Part shown: positions 44,654-54,321 of the stretch, piece after piece
Layout of the letters: every line of letters starts with the position of its first letter
Numbering within the stretch: position 1 is the stretch's first letter
Assembly: GCA_049322755.1 (NCBI GenBank)
Contig: JBMOQX010000052.1
Coordinates: forward strand, 178,405 to 242,404
Length of the DNA stretch: 64,000 bases
Direction: 5' to 3'
From: DATIUV01 sp049322755
GTDB lineage: Bacteria; Pseudomonadota; Gammaproteobacteria; Burkholderiales; UBA6910
Notes under the pieces: model-generated
Databases searched by the model: none
What the model saw: only the letters and a program-made list of their open reading frames with translations
What the model was told of the DNA's origin: nothing
Made by a program: the position numbers and the translations under genes

Positions 44654-46168
44654 TCAGACGGTCACCACCGGGATCTTGCCGATCTTCGCGCGCCACTCGG
44701 CGGGACCCGTTTTGTGGACCGCGTTGCCGCCGCTGTCCACCGCCACGGTCACCGGCATGTCCTTCACCTCGAACTCGTAGATCGCCTCCATGCCCAGGTC
44801 CTGGAACGCCAGTACCCTGGACGCCCGGATCGCTTTCGACACGAGATACGCGGCGCCGCCGACGGCGATGCAGTACACCGCCTTGTGCTTCTTGATGGAT
44901 TCGGTGGCCGCCGGCCCGCGCTCCGACTTGCCCACCATGCCCAGCAGTCCGGCCTGGGCCAGCATCGGCTCGACGAACTTGTCCATGCGCGAGGACGTGG
45001 TCGGGCCGGCGGGGCCCACCACCTCGTCGCGCACCGGGTCCACCGGGCCGACGTAGTAGATGAAGCGGTTTTTGAAGTCCACCGGCAGCTTCTCGCCCTT
45101 GGCCATCATTTCGGTGAGCCGCTTGTGGGCGGCGTCGCGGCCGGTGAGGAGCTTGCCCGAGAGCAGCAGGCGGTCGCCCGCCTTCCAGGCGGCGACTTCC
45201 TCGCGGGTGAGCTTGTCCAGGTTGACGCGGCGGCTGCTGGAGAAGTCCAGCGCCAGCTTGGGCCAGTCGTCCAGGCTCGGCGGCTCGAACGTCGCCGGCC
45301 CGCTGCCGTCGAGCTCGAAATGGATGTGGCGGGTGGCCGCGCAATTGGGCAGCAGCGCCACCGGCTTCGACGCGGCATGCGTCGGATAGTCGGTGACCTT
45401 GACGTCCAGCACCGTGGTCAGGCCGCCGAGGCCCTGGGCGCCGATGCCCAGCGCGTTCACTTTCTCGTGCAGCTCGAGCCGCAGCTCCTCGGCGCGGTTG
45501 GACGGCCCGCGCGCCTTGAGCTCTTGCAGGTTGATGGGCTCCATCATGCCCCACTTGGCCATCAGCATCGCCTTCTCCGGCGTGCCGCCGATGCCCAGCG
45601 ACAGGATGCCCGGCGGGCACCAGTCGGCGCCCATCACCGGCACCTGGGAGAGCACCCAGTCGACGATGGAATCGTTGGGCAGCAGCATGGCGAACTTGGA
45701 CTTGTTCTCCGAGCCGCCGCCCTTGGCGGCGACGATGACCTCCACCTTGTCGCCCGGCACCAGCTGCACATGCGTCACGCCCGGCGTGTTGTCCCCGGTG
45801 TTGACGCGCTTGCCGTCGGGGTCGGCCAGCACCGACCCGCGCAGCTTGTTGTCCGGATGCGTGTAGGCGCGGCGCACGCCTTCGTTGACCATCTCCTCCA
45901 GCGTCATCTTCACGTCCCAGCGCACGTCCATGCCCACCTTGATGAAGGCGATGGCGATGCCGGTGTCCTGGCAGATGGGCCGGTGCCCCTCGGCGGCCAT
46001 GCGCGAGTTGATCAGGATCTGCGCCATGGCGTCCTTCGCCGCCGGCGACTCTTCGCGCTGGTAGGCCTCGTACAGGTTCCGGATGTAGTCGGCGGGGTGA
46101 TAGTAGGAAATGAACTGGAAAGCGTCGGCGACGCTCTGGATGAAATCTTCCTGCTTGACGGCGGCCAT
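44654..46168 (-). CDS. fumA: Fumarate hydratase class I, [4Fe-4S]
   Basis: 504 residues from the ATG at 46168 (GGAG eight bases upstream). Three cysteines fit the cluster of class I fumarases: C66 in PICQDTG, C184 in DWCPPG and C276 in LPNCAATRHIHFE. The N-terminal half matches the alpha domain (VGMDVRWDVKMTLEEMVNE) and the C-terminal half the beta domain (DPVRDEVVGPAGPTTSSRMD). It interconverts fumarate and malate and is oxygen-sensitive, whereas FumC is not. It lies between maeB and frdC on the same strand. The 290-base upstream gap holds its likely promoter and a palindrome. Confidence 0.96.
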   Translation of the reverse strand: MAAVKQEDFIQSVADAFQFISYYHPADYIRNLYEAYQREESPAAKDAMAQILINSRMAAEGHRPICQDTGIAIAFIKVGMDVRWDVKMTLEEMVNEGVRRAYTHPDNKLRGSVLADPDGKRVNTGDNTPGVTHVQLVPGDKVEVIVAAKGGGSENKSKFAMLLPNDSIVDWVLSQVPVMGADWCPPGILSLGIGGTPEKAMLMAKWGMMEPINLQELKARGPSNRAEELRLELHEKVNALGIGAQGLGGLTTVLDVKVTDYPTHAASKPVALLPNCAATRHIHFELDGSGPATFEPPSLDDWPKLALDFSSSRRVNLDKLTREEVAAWKAGDRLLLSGKLLTGRDAAHKRLTEMMAKGEKLPVDFKNRFIYYVGPVDPVRDEVVGPAGPTTSSRMDKFVEPMLAQAGLLGMVGKSERGPAATESIKKHKAVYCIAVGGAAYLVSKAIRASRVLAFQDLGMEAIYEFEVKDMPVTVAVDSGGNAVHKTGPAEWRAKIGKIPVVTV

Positions 46169-46299
46169 GGCGTTTCTCCGGTGGATTGCGCCCCCCGCCG
46201 GGCGCTGGCGGCGGCCGGTGGGGCGATGGTTGAAGCGCACCCGTCACGAGACAGATGCATCTTACGCAGGCTGTACTGCGACTTTTTGCGTTACATCAA

Positions 46300-46333
46300 A
46301 TATTAGTGCTCGCTTGTGCACCGTTATCGGTGC
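46300..46333 (-). promoter_or_regulatory. Probable fumA promoter with palindromic operator
   Basis: On the minus strand TAATAT (46305-46300) could be the -10 of fumA. Twelve bases upstream, at the -35 position, lies GCACCGTTATCGGTGC (46318-46333), a perfect palindrome with 6-bp arms. The area is unusually AT-rich for this sequence. The regulator is unknown. Confidence 0.45.
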
Positions 46334-46460
46334 GGTGGCGGCCGGTCCGCGACGCCGGATTGCCGGCGGCTTGAGGCGCCAGGCCACCCACTGGCAGTCA
46401 ACCGACGGCCCGCCGATGGCCGCCAACAGCAGGAGCGGGTGTTCCTTCACGCCCCTGCGC

Positions 46461-48737
<2,277 letters not shown>

Positions 48738-48778
48738 TCCTCCCGGGAAGGGCGTTGCGTGCTTGGAGAGAGGGCCAA

Positions 48779-48784
48779 ATTATA
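48779..48784 (-). promoter_or_regulatory. -10 element of the maeB promoter
   Basis: A perfect TATAAT on the minus strand (48784 to 48779) about 42 bases before the maeB start, in a short AT-rich patch of GC-rich DNA. No convincing -35 hexamer was found, so activation by a regulator is possible. Confidence 0.5.
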
Positions 48785-48874
48785 CTCCAGCGCCCCCGCG
48801 CGGCCGGGAGGCCGGAGCGGCCGCGGTGGTAAACTCGCGGCCTCGACCCGACGCTTCGAAAATGAGGGGATGAC

Positions 48875-49777
48875 GTGAGGCTGATGACATTCCGGCGCGC
48901 CGGCGGCGCGCCCGCGATCGGATTGCAGGTGGACGGCGCAACCGTGCTGGACGTGGCCCAGGCAGCGGCCGGCGCCGGCGTCGCGCTGCCGTTCGACCCG
49001 GCCGACATGGTGTCGCTGATTGCCGCCGGCGACGCGGCGCTGGCGTCCCTGTCCCGGATCAAGGACGCCGCCGCCGGGCGCGTGCCGCTGGCGGAGGTCA
49101 CGGTGCTGGCGCCGATCCCGCGCCCGCGCAAGAATGTGTTCTGCGTCGGCTGGAATTACCTGGAGCATTTCGAGGAAGGCGAGAAGATCCGCCAGAGCGG
49201 CCAGCAGCTGCCCGATCACCCGGTGTTCTTCAGCAAGGCGGTCACCGCGGTCACGGGCCCCTGCGACCCGATCCCGTACGACGCGAACGTCACCACCAGG
49301 CTGGACTGGGAAGTGGAGCTGGGTGTGATCATCGGCCGCGGCGGCAAGAACATCACCGAAGCCGACGCCATGAACCACGTGTTCGGCTACACGGTGATCA
49401 ACGACGTCTCGGCGCGGGATCTGCAGCGCGGCCACGGCGGCCAGTGGCATAAGGGCAAGAGCCTGGACGGCACCTGCCCCATGGGGCCGGTGATCGTCAC
49501 CGCCGACACGCTGGACCCCGACAACCTGCGGGTGACGACGCGCGTCAACGGCGTCGCCAAGCAGGACTCCAACACGCGGCACTTCTATTTCAAGATCCCG
49601 CGCATCATCGCCGAGCTCTCGCTGGGCCTCACCCTGGAACCGGGCGACGTGATCTCCACCGGCACGCCCCAGGGGGTGGGCTTCGCGCGCACGCCGCCGG
49701 AGTATCTCCAGCCCGGCGACCTCATGGAAACCGAGGTCGAGGGCATCGGCGTACTGCGGAACCGGATCGGCGGCTGA
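48875..49777 (+). CDS. Fumarylacetoacetate hydrolase family protein
   Basis: 300 residues from a GTG start with GAGGGG six bases upstream. The FAH C-terminal domain has NVFCVGWNYLEHFEEGEK, PVFFSKAVTAVTGP, DWEVELGVIIGRGGKNI, FGYTVINDVSARDLQ and PGDVISTGTPQGVGFA; the acidic metal ligands lie in the E-x-E and D positions of these segments. Family members include fumarylpyruvate hydrolase, oxaloacetate decarboxylase and aromatic-catabolic hydratases; the substrate here is open. It diverges from maeB, so oxaloacetate decarboxylation would suit the context but is a guess. Confidence 0.88.
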   Translation: MRLMTFRRAGGAPAIGLQVDGATVLDVAQAAAGAGVALPFDPADMVSLIAAGDAALASLSRIKDAAAGRVPLAEVTVLAPIPRPRKNVFCVGWNYLEHFEEGEKIRQSGQQLPDHPVFFSKAVTAVTGPCDPIPYDANVTTRLDWEVELGVIIGRGGKNITEADAMNHVFGYTVINDVSARDLQRGHGGQWHKGKSLDGTCPMGPVIVTADTLDPDNLRVTTRVNGVAKQDSNTRHFYFKIPRIIAELSLGLTLEPGDVISTGTPQGVGFARTPPEYLQPGDLMETEVEGIGVLRNRIGG

Positions 49778-49786
49778 CGCGGCGTT

Positions 49787-50383
49787 TCAGAAGCGCGAGC
49801 CCGGCTCGCGCAGGAACGCGGCCTCCGCCGGCGTCGATTCCCGCCCGAGGATCGCGTTGCGGTGGGGGAAGCGCCCGAAACGCGCGATCACGTCGCGGTG
49901 CTTCACCGCGTACTCGTAGACGTCATGCAGCTCCGGATCGCCGCGGAACTGCGACGAGAGCCGCACGCTGCGCTCCTGATCCTCGAGGCGCTCGCTGTGC
50001 TCGAACGGCAGGTAGAAAAAGAGGCGCTGCACCGGCGGCAGCAGCCGGTCGAGGCCCCGGTCGAGGGCGCGCCCCGCCACCCCTCGTGCCAGGGCGTCGC
50101 TGGCGAAGGCTTCCGGCGTATCGCGGAACATGTTGCGGGGAAACTGGTCCAGCAGCAGCGTCAGCGCCAGGGCGCCGCCGGCATCGGATTCCCAGCGCGC
50201 CAGATCACCCGCCGCGGCGCGCTGCCAGGCGCCGCTGAAGCGGCGGCGGATCTCGGCGTCGACCGCCGCGTCCTTGCCGAACCACAGCTTCCGCCTCTCG
50301 GCGTACACGACGGGCGCCGCGCCGAACCAGAATTCGAGAATGGGCGCGAACTCGCCATCCATGCCGGTACCCTGGGGTGTCAT
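49787..50383 (-). CDS. DUF924-family protein
   Basis: About 198 residues from the ATG at 50383; a second ATG seven codons further in is equally possible. Characteristic segments are ILEFWFGAAPVVYAERRKLWFGKDAAVDAEIRRRF, LALTLLLDQFPRNMFRDTPEAFASD, FFYLPFEHSERLEDQERSV and GRFPHRNAILGRESTPAE at the end. The fold is TPR-like helical and the function unknown. It is convergent with the FAH-family gene, stops nine bases apart. Confidence 0.9.
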   Translation of the reverse strand: MTPQGTGMDGEFAPILEFWFGAAPVVYAERRKLWFGKDAAVDAEIRRRFSGAWQRAAAGDLARWESDAGGALALTLLLDQFPRNMFRDTPEAFASDALARGVAGRALDRGLDRLLPPVQRLFFYLPFEHSERLEDQERSVRLSSQFRGDPELHDVYEYAVKHRDVIARFGRFPHRNAILGRESTPAEAAFLREPGSRF

Positions 50384-50510
50384 TCCTTCGTCGATCCGCG
50401 GCCTGTCGACGGCCGGGAGCCGGCAGGAGGCGCCCGCCTGCCGCGCGCGTCGGCCTCGCAACCGGCCGGCGGCGGGGAGCAGGCCGCGCTCCCGCCCCGC
50501 CGTCTCCTCA

Positions 50511-51320
50511 TCAGGCCGCGCGCGCCTTGCGCCCCGAGCGCGACCGCGCCGCGAGGCGTGACGTGATCTCGTCGTAGAGCGCGGCGAACTCCCGGGTCAG
50601 CTTGTGGCCGGGCGCCAGGTCGATCAACGGCCGCGCCGCCTCGTGGGACTCGCGCACCTTCACCGAGGACGAGATGCGGGAAGCCAGCACCGGCAGCCCC
50701 TCGCCCTCCAGCTCCTCCACCAGCTGCAGCGGCAGCCGCGCGCGCGCCTGGAACTGGTTGACGACGATGCCTTCCACCTCCAGCTCGGCGTTGTGGTCGT
50801 CGCGGATCTCGCGCACCGCCTCCAGCAGGCCGTAGAGCGCACGGCGGGAAAAGTCGTCGCAGTCGAACGGGATCAGGCAGCGATCCGCCGCGATCAGCGC
50901 GGAGCGGGTGAAAAAGTTCAGTGCCGGCGGTGTGTCGATGAACACGGCGTCGAATTCATCCAGCGCCGCCAGCGCGTCGCGCAGCTTGAAGATCTTGTAG
51001 CGCGATTCCAGTTTGCCCTGCAGTTCCTCCAGCGCCGGATGCGAGGGCATGACGAAGAGGCCGTCGAACGGTGTCGGGTGGATGAACTCGGCCGGTTCCT
51101 TGGCGTAGAGGCTGAAGGCGAGCACCTGGTCGAAGAACCTGGCCAGGTTCAATTCCAGTTCGTCGCCGCCCTTGCCCAGCAGATAGTGGGTCGAGTTGCC
51201 CTGGGGATCCAGGTCCACCACCAGCGTGCGCAGACCGCGATCGGCGCTGATGGCGGCCAGATTGCAGGTGATAGTGGACTTTCCAACCCCGCCCTTCTGG
51301 TTGAAAATGACGCGCTTCAT
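50511..51320 (-). CDS. Orphan ParA-family ATPase
   Basis: 269 residues with the deviant Walker A KGGVGKST at residues 9-16, DLDPQGNSTHYLLG (switch I region) and FDAVFIDTPPALNFFTRSAL (Walker B). The C-terminal 25 residues are basic (RLAARSRSGRKARAA), suggesting nonspecific DNA binding. No parB gene lies beside it, so it is not an ordinary chromosome partition pair; orphan ParA-type proteins position other cargos such as carboxysomes, flagella, chemoreceptors or storage granules. GGAGG precedes the ATG. An 11-bp inverted repeat spans its promoter region. Confidence 0.88.
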   Translation of the reverse strand: MKRVIFNQKGGVGKSTITCNLAAISADRGLRTLVVDLDPQGNSTHYLLGKGGDELELNLARFFDQVLAFSLYAKEPAEFIHPTPFDGLFVMPSHPALEELQGKLESRYKIFKLRDALAALDEFDAVFIDTPPALNFFTRSALIAADRCLIPFDCDDFSRRALYGLLEAVREIRDDHNAELEVEGIVVNQFQARARLPLQLVEELEGEGLPVLASRISSSVKVRESHEAARPLIDLAPGHKLTREFAALYDEITSRLAARSRSGRKARAA

Positions 51321-51330
51321 AGGGAGCCTC

Positions 51331-51371
51331 CGGTGCGGCAGACGCATCATTAGACCATAACTGCCGCACCG
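51331..51371. promoter_or_regulatory. Inverted repeat flanking the parA / DUF6505 divergent promoters
   Basis: CGGTGCGGCAG (51331-51341) and CTGCCGCACCG (51361-51371) are perfect 11-bp arms around an AT-rich 19-base centre that contains TCTAAT on the minus strand. The ATGs of parA and the divergent gene are 10 and 24 bases outside. It could be an operator read by one protein for both promoters, or a hairpin in the parA leader. Confidence 0.5.
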
Positions 51372-51395
51372 CACAAAACGACTTCGGCACCGCCC

Positions 51396-51854
51396 ATGCG
51401 CTTCCTCAAAGCCGTCCGCCTGGACGCCTCCGACGAGCACGTTTTCGCCCCCGAAGGCGCCGCCGCGGACGGCGAGTGGCTGGTCTCCGGCGGGTACGCG
51501 GTGTGCCCGCTCCGCCATGGCGAGCACCGCCGCCCGGGGTGCCATTGCCTGGACTCGTTCATCGCCGCCGGGAGCCTGCGCCGCTGCACCATCGCGGAGG
51601 TCGCGGTCATCGACCCGGCAGCGTATCGGGAGGTGGTCGAAGGCATGGTGCGGCATTTTGTCGCCGATCTGGGGGCGCCGTCGGAGGACGAGGCGCGCCG
51701 TGTCGCCGAGGACGAGGCCGCCTACACCGCGGATCTCTGCCAGGGGTTCGACGAGGGCGTCTGGATCACCGTGCGGCGCGAGCCCAACGACGCGGGTCTC
51801 GGCGAGCATTACAAGGTCTACCCGCCCCTGATGATCGGCGCCCACAGGGCGTGA
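51396..51854 (+). CDS. DUF6505-like protein
   Basis: 152 residues, no signal peptide. The pattern MRFLKAVRLDASDEHVF, then GEWLVSGGY, CLDSFIAAGSLRRCTIAEV, and a helical GAPSEDEARRVAEDEAAYTADLC followed by ITVRREPNDAGLGEHYKV matches a family I recall as DUF6505; function unknown. It diverges from the ParA gene over 75 bases and is followed eight bases later by a 44-residue microprotein gene. The two are probably translated together. Confidence 0.65.
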   Translation: MRFLKAVRLDASDEHVFAPEGAAADGEWLVSGGYAVCPLRHGEHRRPGCHCLDSFIAAGSLRRCTIAEVAVIDPAAYREVVEGMVRHFVADLGAPSEDEARRVAEDEAAYTADLCQGFDEGVWITVRREPNDAGLGEHYKVYPPLMIGAHRA

Positions 51855-51862
51855 CGCGCAGC

Positions 51863-51997
51863 ATGACGACGTTCGCCGAGCACGTGGCCGACGCCGGCGC
51901 GCATCCCGGCAAGCATCCCGACATCGACCGGCTGTTTGAGATCGTCGAGACCGGCCGCGTCGACGCGGTGCGCGCGGTGCCGAAGTCCGCGGCGTAG
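51863..51997 (+). CDS. 44-residue microprotein downstream of the DUF6505-like gene
   Basis: The frame MTTFAEHVADAGAHPGKHPDIDRLFEIVETG continues to VRAVPKSAA, hydrophilic and without cysteines. It starts eight bases after the upstream stop; GGGCGTGACG gives only a weak ribosome site, so translation may depend on coupling. G or C dominates the third codon positions, as in real genes here. The HPDIDRLFEIVETG stretch resembles small HPxIDxL-type tails I have seen near molybdenum or formate dehydrogenase accessory genes, but I cannot name a family. Confidence 0.5.
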   Translation: MTTFAEHVADAGAHPGKHPDIDRLFEIVETGRVDAVRAVPKSAA

Positions 51998-52005
51998 GCG
52001 CCCGG

Positions 52006-52035
52006 TTCAAATCCGCCTTCGGAGTCGTGTAGAAT
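52006..52035 (+). promoter_or_regulatory. Candidate promoter of the MATE exporter gene
   Basis: TTCAAA (52006-52011) and TAGAAT (52030-52035) are 18 bases apart. This would give a leader of about 115 bases before the exporter start. Confidence 0.4.
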
Positions 52036-52040
52036 CGCGC

Positions 52041-52152
52041 CTCTTCAACGAGCGCCGCGCGCAGGCCGCCGTCCGCGCCGGCATTCGATGCCGGTTGGCC
52101 GGCAGCCCCCACCCGGGGCCAGACGAGCTCCCGTACCACGGGGGCGGCGACG
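52041..52152 (+). promoter_or_regulatory. Hairpin-rich leader of the MATE exporter gene
   Basis: The untranslated stretch contains a perfect CCGGCAT-TCG-ATGCCGG hairpin (about 52080-52096) and a C/G-rich segment with CCGTACCACGGG close to the start codon. Exporters of this family are controlled by riboswitches in some bacteria, but I cannot assign this leader to any known class by eye. Confidence 0.3.
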
Positions 52153-53592
52153 ATGGATCCGAAACTCAACGCTACGCTCGAGACGCTGGCGCGCCTGCCC
52201 GCCGTGCGCCATGACGCCCAGGGACGCCGGCACGTGAGCCTGGCGGCGATGCTGGCGCTTGCCTGGCCGATGGCGGTCAACAGCACCATCCAGGCGGTGC
52301 TGGGGCTCACTGACACCTGGTTCATCGGCCAGCTTTCCACCAACGCCCTCGCCGCCATCGGCGCGGTGCACTTCCTCGCCATCGTGTTCATCGTGCTGCT
52401 GGGCGGCGCGGGCCTCGCCGTGCAGCCGATGGTGGCGCAGGCCTACGGGGCGCGCCGCTCCCTTCGCGCATCCAACGTGGTCTGGCTCGGCGCCTGGTGC
52501 ACGCTGCTCACGGCGCCGGCGTTCGTTCTGGTGGCGCTCGCGGGCCACTGGATCCTGGCCCCGTTCGCGCTCGCGCCGGCGATCGAGAACCTGGCCGTCG
52601 AGTACTGGGTGCCGCGGCTGCTGGGCGGGCCGGTGGCGGTGCTGTTGTGGGGCACCTCGGCGTTCTTCAACGGCATCGGCCGGCCGAAAGTCTCGCTGCT
52701 GGTCGCCGCACTGGTGGCGGTGGTGAACGTGGCGCTCAACGAGCTGCTCATCTTCCGGCTCGGCTGGGGAATGGCCGGCGCCGGCTGGGCCACCACGCTG
52801 GCGATGACCGTAGGCGTCGGCCTGGTGTGGGGTGCGTTCCTGGCGCCGAGCGTGCGCGCCACCTACCGCAGCCATCTGACCTGGCGGCCGTCCGCCGCGG
52901 GCCTGCGGCGCGTGCTCGCCTTCGGCCTGCCGGCGGGAATTTTCGCCGCCGTCGATCTGGCGGCGTTCTCCGTGTTCCAGCTCATGCAGTCCGCCATCGG
53001 CGCCGTGGACGGGGCCGCGACCCAGATGGTGATGGCCCTCACCTCACTTGCCTACATGCCCGCGTTCGGCTTCGCGCTGGCGGGCACGACGCTGGTGGGA
53101 CAGTCGATCGGCGCCGGCGACAAGGACTGGGCGTTCCGCGTCGGCAACGCCAGCGTCCTGCTGCAGGTGGTCTACATGGGCGTCCTGGCGGTGCTGCTGG
53201 CGCTGGCGGGCCCGTGGCTGCTGTCCTGGTTCATCGCCGACGCAGCGCCGGACGCCGCCGCGGTGACGCGGCTCGGCACGACGCTGCTGTGGATCGCCGC
53301 CGCCTACCAGGTGTTCGACGCGCTCAACATGGGCTCCGGTTTCTGCCTGCGCGGCGCCGGCGACGTGCGCGTGCCCACGGTGATGCTGTTCGTGCTGGCC
53401 TGGCTCGGCTTCGTGCCGCTGGCGCACATGCTGTCGTTCGCGCCCGGCCAGGGCTGGGTGCACTTCCTACCGCAGTTCGGCCTCGGCGCCCTCGGCGGCT
53501 GGATCGCGGCGCTCGCCTACATCGTCGTCATCGGCCTGGCGCTGCTCGGGCGCTGGCGCTCGGGCGCCTGGCGCGCGATCCGCATCGGTTGA
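52153..53592 (+). CDS. MATE-family multidrug/cation exporter
   Basis: 479 residues with about twelve membrane segments in two matching halves. MATE marks: MLALAWPMAVNSTIQAVLGLTDTWFIG at the first helix, GGAGLAVQPMVAQAYGARR, LLWGTSAFFNGIGRPK, and in the second half LRRVLAFGLPAGIFAAVDLAAFSVF with SIGAGDKDWAFRVG. It would expel cationic compounds with Na+ or H+ exchange. The ATG at 52153 follows GGGGGCGGCGACG. It is followed by a divergent-free TetR gene in the same direction, which has its own promoter. Confidence 0.92.
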   Translation: MDPKLNATLETLARLPAVRHDAQGRRHVSLAAMLALAWPMAVNSTIQAVLGLTDTWFIGQLSTNALAAIGAVHFLAIVFIVLLGGAGLAVQPMVAQAYGARRSLRASNVVWLGAWCTLLTAPAFVLVALAGHWILAPFALAPAIENLAVEYWVPRLLGGPVAVLLWGTSAFFNGIGRPKVSLLVAALVAVVNVALNELLIFRLGWGMAGAGWATTLAMTVGVGLVWGAFLAPSVRATYRSHLTWRPSAAGLRRVLAFGLPAGIFAAVDLAAFSVFQLMQSAIGAVDGAATQMVMALTSLAYMPAFGFALAGTTLVGQSIGAGDKDWAFRVGNASVLLQVVYMGVLAVLLALAGPWLLSWFIADAAPDAAAVTRLGTTLLWIAAAYQVFDALNMGSGFCLRGAGDVRVPTVMLFVLAWLGFVPLAHMLSFAPGQGWVHFLPQFGLGALGGWIAALAYIVVIGLALLGRWRSGAWRAIRIG

Positions 53593-53608
53593 CGGGCGCG
53601 CGCCGCGG

Positions 53609-53654
53609 TTGACAGGCCGCGCCGGGCGGGACCAGAATCCAGTTGGTCAACTGG
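53609..53654 (+). promoter_or_regulatory. TetR-gene promoter with palindromic operator
   Basis: TTGACA (53609-53614) is followed 18 bases later by CAGAAT (53633-53638), and a perfect palindrome CCAGTTG-GT-CAACTGG occupies 53639-53654, at and after the expected transcription start, 14 bases before the ATG. This is the classic layout of an autorepressed TetR gene. Confidence 0.62.
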
Positions 53655-53668
53655 TTTCTGAGCAGGCC

Positions 53669-54256
53669 ATGGCGTCCCGAACCGTCAGCCGGCAAAAGAA
53701 GGAGCGCCTTGCCGCCGCCGCCGCCGAGGTGGTGCACCGGCACGGCTTCGCCCGCACCTCGCTGGCGGACGTCGCCGCCGCCGCGAACGTGCCGCTGGGC
53801 AGCGTGCACTTCTATTACCGTACCAAGGAAGAGCTGGCCGTCGCCGTCATGGAGAGCCGCGTCGCCGGCATCCGCCGCCGGCTCGAGCGCTGGGCGTCGC
53901 GCCGCGGCCCGCGTGCGCGGCTGCTGGCGCTGGTGGACGTCTGGGTCGAGGACCGCGAGTCCGACACGCGCCACGGCTGCCCCATCGGCAGCCTGTGCTA
54001 TGAGCTTGGCAAGGACGGTGGTTCCCTCGGCGCCCTGGCTGCGGCGCCGTTCCGGCTGCTGCTGGCGTGGTGCGCGCTGCAGTTCGAGGATCTGGGGCAC
54101 GGAGCGCGCAGCGCCCGCCGTCACGCGCTGCATCTTCTGAGCGCGCTGCAGGGCATGGGCCTCATCGCCAACGCGCTCAAGGACCCCGACATCATCCTCG
54201 ATGAGGCACGACTGATCAAAGGCTGGCTCCGATCGCTCGAGCCCGCCCCCCGCTGA
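53669..54256 (+). CDS. TetR-family transcriptional regulator
   Basis: 195 residues. N-terminal HTH: LAAAAAEVVHRHGFARTSLADVAAAANVPLGSVHFYYRTKEELAVAVME is a textbook TetR DNA-binding domain. The C-terminal domain contains DTRHGCPIGSLCYELGKDGG, a GCPIGSL motif typical of the YcdC/AcrR-like TetR_C subfamily. It likely represses its own gene through the palindrome just upstream and perhaps the DsrE-like gene that follows in the same direction after 65 bases. Ligand unknown. Confidence 0.92.
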   Translation: MASRTVSRQKKERLAAAAAEVVHRHGFARTSLADVAAAANVPLGSVHFYYRTKEELAVAVMESRVAGIRRRLERWASRRGPRARLLALVDVWVEDRESDTRHGCPIGSLCYELGKDGGSLGALAAAPFRLLLAWCALQFEDLGHGARSARRHALHLLSALQGMGLIANALKDPDIILDEARLIKGWLRSLEPAPR

Positions 54257-54321
54257 AGGAGCTCCCCCGCGCCGCCACTGGGCGGACGCGGTTTCATCGA
54301 CTGACCCAGGAGAAATCACCC

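Noticed and set aside
46262..46450. A 62-codon minus-strand frame with a GTG start between maeB and fumA
   Set aside because: No ribosome site, mixed composition, and it overlaps the AT-rich fumA promoter and palindrome; more likely regulatory DNA.
52001..52020. GGTTCAAATCC, similar to a tRNA T-arm
   Set aside because: The flanking bases do not pair as a T-stem and no acceptor, D or anticodon stem can be built upstream, which is the end of a protein-coding frame.
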